A DNA stretch of 64,000 nt from Streptomyces rubellomurinus (GTDB taxonomy: Bacteria > Actinomycetota > Actinomycetes > Streptomycetales > Streptomycetaceae): the NCBI RefSeq assembly GCF_000961885.1, contig NZ_JZKH01000020.1, positions 1 through 64,000 of the forward strand, given 5' to 3'. Of this stretch, positions 59,851-64,000 are shown piece by piece. Position 1 is the first letter of the stretch. Every line of letters begins with the position of its first letter. A model generated the notes under the pieces. It did no database searches, was not told the DNA's origin, and saw only the letters and a list, made by a program, of their open reading frames with translations. The translations under genes were made by a program, and so were the position numbers.

Positions 59851-60222
59851 CTACGCGGGGTCGGACGCGGCCCGGCAGGAGCGCAGGTCGGCCAGGGCCT
59901 CGGCGGCCGTCGCCGGGGCGAAGGGCCGGAGGACGGTCGAGACGAAGGAGCGGAGGCGGGGGAACCCCGTGCCGTCCTCGGTCAGCGACCACGCGTGGTG
60001 GGTACGGGCGGTCATCGGCCGGCCCGTGGGGTTGATGCCCTGCCAGGCGAAGTCGATCGCGAGGTCGTAGCGGTCCGCCACGGGCCGGGAGAGCTTCCAG
60101 CCGGTGATGGTGTGGGAGGTGACGTCCATGGCGCGGGCCGTGGCGTCGTGCCAGGCGCCGGACTCGGTCAGGGCCGCCCGCAGTTCGGCGAGGGCTCGGG
60201 CTTCCGGGGCGGCGTCGGACAC
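59851..60222 (-). CDS. Hypothetical protein upstream of the sugar kinase
   Basis: A 123-residue protein from GTG 60222 behind GGAGCACTCC. Features: a helical start SDAAPEARALAELRAALTESGAWHDATARAMDV, then SHTITGWKLSRPVADRYDLAIDFAWQGINPTGRPM, a short Trp/His-rich middle, and a helical end. No motif is recognised. It is separated from the kinase by 9 bp, so it may be a partner or regulator of it. A longer frame upstream to 60537 lacks good codon use. Confidence 0.55.
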   Translation of the reverse strand: MSDAAPEARALAELRAALTESGAWHDATARAMDVTSHTITGWKLSRPVADRYDLAIDFAWQGINPTGRPMTARTHHAWSLTEDGTGFPRLRSFVSTVLRPFAPATAAEALADLRSCRAASDPA

Positions 60223-60676
60223 GGAGTGCTCCACGAGGATCGGGGACCGGGGATCGGGGATCGAGGCCGGCGGCCGGGCGTCGGCGCGGCCGCTTCCCGG
60301 GAGCCTACGGCGCCGAGGAGCAATCGGTGCGGAGGCACCCGGACGGCCCGGTCGGTCGTCCAGGTGCGGCCCCGGTGTCAGCCGGTCCCCGGGGCGAAGC
60401 GGGTGACGAGCGGATGACGAGCGGGTGCGCCATCGGCGGTCCGTGCGGCCGCTGCTGGTGCGGAAGGGGGCGCACGGGCCGGCGCGCGTTCTCGGCGCGC
60501 GTGATCGGAACGCGCCCTTCCGTGCTACGTCCGACAACCCGTCAAAGTTCCCGATTCGGGCGCGAAGTTGTGTGACGTGCCTTTAAGATTCCGTTAATCA
60601 ACGGCGGCTTTCCGCCACTTCGCGAACTCCTTTGCGGGATCCGGGCGGTAGGCCCAACGCGGTCATGAGAGCAGGG
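60223..60676. other. 454-bp divergent intergenic region
   Basis: It separates the unknown gene at 59851 from the LPXTG surface protein. Near 60236-60270 there are GGATCGGGGA direct repeats. From about 60535 to 60602 a marked AT-rich stretch (TGCCTTTAAGATTCCGTTAA) is the likely promoter of the surface protein. No real gene is seen. Confidence 0.5.
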
Positions 60677-63466
60677 ATGACGACTACGGACGAACAGGAG
60701 AACGGCGCCGCGCGCCGGCCGGAGCGGCGGGCGGGCTTACCCGGCCGTCGCGCCGCGGCCCGGGTGGCGGCGCTCGCGGTCGGCATAGCCGGCTGCTCGC
60801 TCGCGGCGGCCCCGGCGGCCTTCCCGCAGAGCGGCGACGGGTCGGTCACGGTCAAGGTGGTGCGGGCCGTGGACGCGAGCGGGGTGTGGACGCCCGGGCT
60901 GGAGCCGGGCATGGGGGGCGTGAAGGTGGCCCTCACGGACGACGCCGGGGCGGGGATCGAGGGGGTGACGGCGGCCGATGGCACGGTGACGCTGTCGCCG
61001 GCCGGATCGAAGCTCACCGGCGGCAAGTACCGGGTGCAGGTCATGAACCCGAAGCCGGGGGTGCTGTTCCCGGCCTTCGCCTCCCGCCAGGGGCTGGCCG
61101 GAAAGCCCTACCAGCTGTCCAGCAACGAGGAGTTCGTCGACCTCTCCGGCGGCAAGGACGTGGCGTACACCACCGGCCTGTGGAACCCGGGGGACTACTG
61201 CCAGAAGAACGCGACCCTGGTGACGACCTGTCAGCACCCTCCTCGCGAGGGCAAGTCGGCGCGCTCGCTGGTCTCGTTCCCGTACGACACGCGCGGCCAG
61301 GACGGCGTCGACGCCCACGTCACGAACATCGCGACGGACGCGGAGACCGGCAACCTCTACGGCATCGCCTGGAACCGGGCCGACAAGCGGGTCTTCTCCG
61401 CCGCCGAGGCCAAGCGCACCACCGACTACGGCCCGGGCGGGCCCGGTGGGATCTACGTCACCGACCCGGCGACGAAGACCACCGCGCTGTGGACGACCGT
61501 CCCCAACGCCGGTGACACGAAGCACGGTTCGGGCACCGACGAGGGCTTCCTGGCGGCGCCCGGGAAGGAGAGCCTGGGCGGGATCAAGGTCACCGACGAC
61601 GGCAAGGACCTGTTCGTCGTCAACCTCAACGACCGGAAGCTGTACCGGTACGACGCGAGCGCGGCGACCGCGGCCGCGCCGAAGGCCGCGTACCCGATCC
61701 CCGACCCGGGCTGCCCGGCGGCCGGGGACTGGCGGCCGTTCGGCCTCGGACTGCAGGACGGCGTCGGCTACCTGGGCGGCGTGTGCTCGGGCGAGTCGAC
61801 GGGCAAGGCGGCCGACCTGCGGGCGGTCGTGCTGCCCTTCGACCTGGGCACCGGCGCGTTCCAGAAGCCGGTGCTGGACCAGCGCCTGGACTACAGGCGT
61901 GGCTCCACGACCGGCGCCGGCAACCCCTGCGACGGCGCCGGCTGGTTCCCCTGGCAGGACACCTTCCCGGCCACCCAGAACGGCACGAGCTGCGCCACCG
62001 GCTACATCGCCAACCCGGAACCGCAGATCGGCGAGATCGGCTTCGAGACCGACGGCTCGATGCTGGTCGCCTTCCGCGACCGCTTCGGCGACATGTCGGC
62101 GGCCGACCCGACCGGTGCCTCGATGGCCCGGGTGCTGCCCGGCGGCGACCTCGACAAGGCCTGCCTGTCGGGCGGTTCGTACGTGCTGGACACCAACGGC
62201 GGCTGCGCGCTGCCCGGTGGGCCCGGCCGGTTCTTCGACACCAGCAGCCTGGTCGGGCACCGCAACGCCGGTATGGCCGGGATGGCGCTCTCGAAGGTCG
62301 AGAACACCATCGCGCTCTCCGGGTTCGACCCGAACAACGCGGCGTTCGGCTACGGCACGATGTTCGTCCAGCGGGACGGCAAGCGCGACCCGAAGTACGG
62401 GCTGCAGCTGAACCCGCCGTACCAGACGGGGACGTACCCGCCGTTCGGCAAGGGCGCCTCGATGGGCGACCTCGAAGCGCTGTGCGACCAGGCGCCGCTG
62501 CAGATCGGCAACCGGGTCTGGTACGACCCGGAGCGCAAGGGCCTGCAGAGCCCGAGCCAGCGTCCGGTGGAGGGTGCCACCGTCCACCTCTACGACGAGT
62601 CGGGCAAGCTGGTCGGCACGACGAAGACGACGGCCCGCGGCGAGTACTACTTCGACGACTCGAACGTCGACGGCGGACTCAAGCCGAGGGCCAAGTACAC
62701 CGTCAAGCTGGACAATCCGGCGGACTACGCCAAGGGCGGGCCGCTCTACCAGTGGGTGCCCACGGAGGCGAACGTCGGCGAGAACCACTTCGTCGACTCC
62801 AAGGGCGTCGTACCGGCGGGCGGGAAGTACCCCGAGAAGGCGCTGACCACCGGCGGGCCGGGCGAGAACAACCACACCTACGACTTCGGCTTCCGCCAGC
62901 AGGAGGGCGTCCTCCGGCTGCTGAAGCACGACCAGGACGGCAAGCCGCTGGCCGGCGCGAAGTTCCAGCTGTGGAAGGACTCCAACGGGACGGACGGCCT
63001 CCAGCCGACCGGCGACAAACCCGACACCAAGGTCGGCGACCCCTGCACCACCGGGGCGGACGGCCTCTGCCGGGGCAGCGGACTGCCGGGGACGTACTAC
63101 TGGCAGGAGCTGAGCCCGCCCGCGGGTTACGCGGCGCCGGACTCCACGGTCTTCGGGCCGCTGGTGCTGACGCCGGACAACCTGGAGGCGGGGGCCGAGG
63201 TGACGGCCGTCAACCGGCTGATCCCGACGCCCACTCCCACGCCCACCCCGACGCCGACGCCGACCCCGACGCCGGAACCGACCACCCCGACCACCCCGGC
63301 ACCCCCGGTCGAACCGGCTCCGCAGGCGCCCGCGCCCGGCGGTCGCCTGCCCAACACCGGGGCGGGCGAGGGGGTTCCGATGGCGCTGGCGGGTGCCGTG
63401 GCCTTCACCGGCCTCGGCACGGTCCTGCTGGCCGTGTCCCGCAGGCGCCGCTCCCAGCGCCGCTGA
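60677..63466 (+). CDS. LPXTG-anchored SdrD-B/SpaA-type surface protein
   Basis: A 929-residue surface protein from ATG 60677 (ATG 60665 also possible). It has a basic head, a membrane-crossing signal (about residues 32-53), and a large beta-rich region with several cysteines (about 55-600). An SdrD-B-like domain (QIGNRVWYDPERKGLQ, near 610) is followed by a SpaA-like domain (GVLRLLKHDQDGKPLAGAKFQLWKD). A Thr/Pro repeat spacer, the sorting signal LPNTG at 891-895, a hydrophobic helix and an RRRR end complete it. Sortase should link it to the wall. A TTA codon at 60737-60739 (residue 21) implies bldA dependence, so it is probably made in aerial growth. Confidence 0.9.
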   Translation: MTTTDEQENGAARRPERRAGLPGRRAAARVAALAVGIAGCSLAAAPAAFPQSGDGSVTVKVVRAVDASGVWTPGLEPGMGGVKVALTDDAGAGIEGVTAADGTVTLSPAGSKLTGGKYRVQVMNPKPGVLFPAFASRQGLAGKPYQLSSNEEFVDLSGGKDVAYTTGLWNPGDYCQKNATLVTTCQHPPREGKSARSLVSFPYDTRGQDGVDAHVTNIATDAETGNLYGIAWNRADKRVFSAAEAKRTTDYGPGGPGGIYVTDPATKTTALWTTVPNAGDTKHGSGTDEGFLAAPGKESLGGIKVTDDGKDLFVVNLNDRKLYRYDASAATAAAPKAAYPIPDPGCPAAGDWRPFGLGLQDGVGYLGGVCSGESTGKAADLRAVVLPFDLGTGAFQKPVLDQRLDYRRGSTTGAGNPCDGAGWFPWQDTFPATQNGTSCATGYIANPEPQIGEIGFETDGSMLVAFRDRFGDMSAADPTGASMARVLPGGDLDKACLSGGSYVLDTNGGCALPGGPGRFFDTSSLVGHRNAGMAGMALSKVENTIALSGFDPNNAAFGYGTMFVQRDGKRDPKYGLQLNPPYQTGTYPPFGKGASMGDLEALCDQAPLQIGNRVWYDPERKGLQSPSQRPVEGATVHLYDESGKLVGTTKTTARGEYYFDDSNVDGGLKPRAKYTVKLDNPADYAKGGPLYQWVPTEANVGENHFVDSKGVVPAGGKYPEKALTTGGPGENNHTYDFGFRQQEGVLRLLKHDQDGKPLAGAKFQLWKDSNGTDGLQPTGDKPDTKVGDPCTTGADGLCRGSGLPGTYYWQELSPPAGYAAPDSTVFGPLVLTPDNLEAGAEVTAVNRLIPTPTPTPTPTPTPTPTPEPTTPTTPAPPVEPAPQAPAPGGRLPNTGAGEGVPMALAGAVAFTGLGTVLLAVSRRRRSQRR

Positions 63467-63527
63467 ACGGGCGGACGGCCGGACCCGGTGCAAGCTGATC
63501 GGGTCTGACCGAGGCCGACCGACCCCG

Positions 63528-63570
63528 CTCGGGCGGGTTCCCGGACCACCGGTCCGGGAACCCGCCCGAG
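63528..63570 (+). terminator. Strong terminator after the LPXTG protein gene
   Basis: A perfect 18-bp stem (63528-63545 with 63553-63570) and 7-base loop, 62 bp after the stop codon. Confidence 0.8.
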
Positions 63571-63636
63571 TGCTGTGCGCGCCCGCGCCCCGCCCGAACG
63601 TCGAGACCCGTACGACCCCTGAGGAAAGGCACGTCC

Positions 63637-64000
63637 ATGGCCAAGCCCCCGAAGCCGAGCGCGAAGCAGGATCCGAAGCCCCGCGCGACGCCGAGCGCGA
63701 AGCCGAAGCCGAAGTCCAGCGCGACGCCGAAGCCGGGCGCGGCGTCGGCGCCGACGAAGGACTCGGCCGCCGACCGGACCCGGCCGCGCCGGCGCCGCCG
63801 CTGGCTCGGGGCGCTGGTCGCGGTCGCGGTGTGCGGCGGCGCGGCGGGCGGGCTGGCCGTCTACCGGACGGTCTCCGACGAGGCGGCTGAGCGCCCGGTG
63901 ACGGTCGACGAGGCCTCTCGGCTCGCCCTGTCCCGGCTGAACCTCTACCAGGCCAGCCCGGTGGCCGTCGCCCTCACCGCCGACGAGGGCAGCGGGGTGC
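63637..64000 (+). CDS. Membrane protein with Lys/Pro-rich head, partial
   Basis: The gene runs off the window end, so 121 residues are visible. ATG 63637 follows GAGGAAAGG. The start is a Lys/Pro/Ala repeat (AKPPKPSAKQDPKPRATPSAKPK), then RRRRRWLGALVAVAVCGGAAGGLAVY, a basic stop-transfer and membrane helix (about residues 55-77), then an extracellular part VDEASRLALSRLNLYQASPVAVALTADEGSG. The topology is cytoplasmic head, single pass, external domain. Its position after the LPXTG gene and terminator suggests an independent unit. The function is unknown. Confidence 0.6.
   Translation, partial: MAKPPKPSAKQDPKPRATPSAKPKPKSSATPKPGAASAPTKDSAADRTRPRRRRRWLGALVAVAVCGGAAGGLAVYRTVSDEAAERPVTVDEASRLALSRLNLYQASPVAVALTADEGSGV

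Noticed and set aside
59851..60537. 228-residue version of the unknown gene
   Set aside because: The first 105 codons are Arg/Ser/Pro-rich and out of genome-type codon use. GGAGCACTCC supports GTG 60222.
1..64000. tRNA, rRNA, CRISPR array, insertion sequence or prophage
   Set aside because: No cloverleaf with a GGTTCGA-type T loop, no rRNA-like stretch, no regularly spaced repeats with unique spacers and no transposase or integrase motif was found by reading. A covariance-model scan would settle the small RNAs.

Overview
The window is very GC-rich actinobacterial chromosomal DNA, most likely from a Streptomyces or Kitasatospora. The evidence is: almost exclusive G/C at third codon positions; purine-rich ribosome binding sites of the GGAGG type with many GTG starts; rare TTA leucine codons (two found in supported genes); and Streptomycetaceae families such as SARP regulators, DUF574 methyltransferases, TPR-type XRE regulators, DUF6158 and DUF1707 proteins, Tat-exported hydrolases and serine/threonine-proline-rich lipoproteins. 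I saw no rRNA, tRNA, CRISPR array, transposase or phage gene. Fifty-eight protein genes are called. The first (acyl-CoA carboxylase beta subunit) and the last (a membrane protein from 63637) run off the window.

Layout. 1-600: end of an acyl-CoA carboxylase beta gene, overlapped by its epsilon subunit. 669-7702: the most unusual block. It holds two tandem SARP/NB-ARC regulators (the first with a TTA codon, so probably bldA-dependent), a 56-residue peptide gene with a Gly-rich GGHAGGCG end, and a divergent PrnA-like tryptophan halogenase homologue that lacks the catalytic lysine. The peptide and halogenase-like genes share a divergent control region with three TATAG direct repeats about one helical turn apart, which is SARP-box geometry. 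7716-10790: a small unknown protein, Ku (NHEJ), a membrane protein and an aldehyde dehydrogenase. 11354-14282: a tightly overlapped ArsR regulator, MFS exporter and adenosine/adenine deaminase. 14300-18129: a DHFR-like reductase, a VKOR-DsbA oxidative-folding pair with a membrane protein, and an Fpg/Nei glycosylase.

18167-24528: methyltransferases, a NodB-type deacetylase lipoprotein, a small secreted protein, a two-domain rhodanese and a secreted M1 aminopeptidase. 24650-27575: an orphan NRPS-type condensation protein divergent from an MFS transporter. 27614-34297: a DUF4389 protein, a class A PBP with a damaged transpeptidase motif, a NodB-like lipoprotein, a methyltransferase, a DinB-like protein and a P-loop-like protein without the P-loop lysine. 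34479-41655: a Tat-exported PHP phosphoesterase, another deacetylase, barstar, an Sfp-type PPTase, small secreted and expansin-like proteins, a DUF6528 protein, and a thioesterase operon in a compositionally atypical patch. 41946-51540: DUF2267, ROK kinase, DUF1707, P450, a giant secreted M4-M28-chitin-binding protease, an XRE-TPR regulator and a threonine-synthase-like enzyme. 51668-64000: a penicillin acylase family enzyme, a SUKH-type protein, a Tat-exported hydrolase, several unknowns, a BadF-type sugar kinase, an LPXTG surface protein with an early TTA codon, and the start of a membrane protein.

Two themes connect the genes. One is an extracellular and cell-surface programme: secreted peptidases, three NodB-family proteins, a PBP, an expansin-like protein, disulfide-forming enzymes, and an LPXTG protein likely tied to development through bldA. 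The other is secondary metabolism: SARPs, peptide and pseudo-halogenase, orphan C domain with exporter, PPTase, P450 and thioesterase. Except for the 669-7702 block these do not form a recognisable complete biosynthetic cluster.
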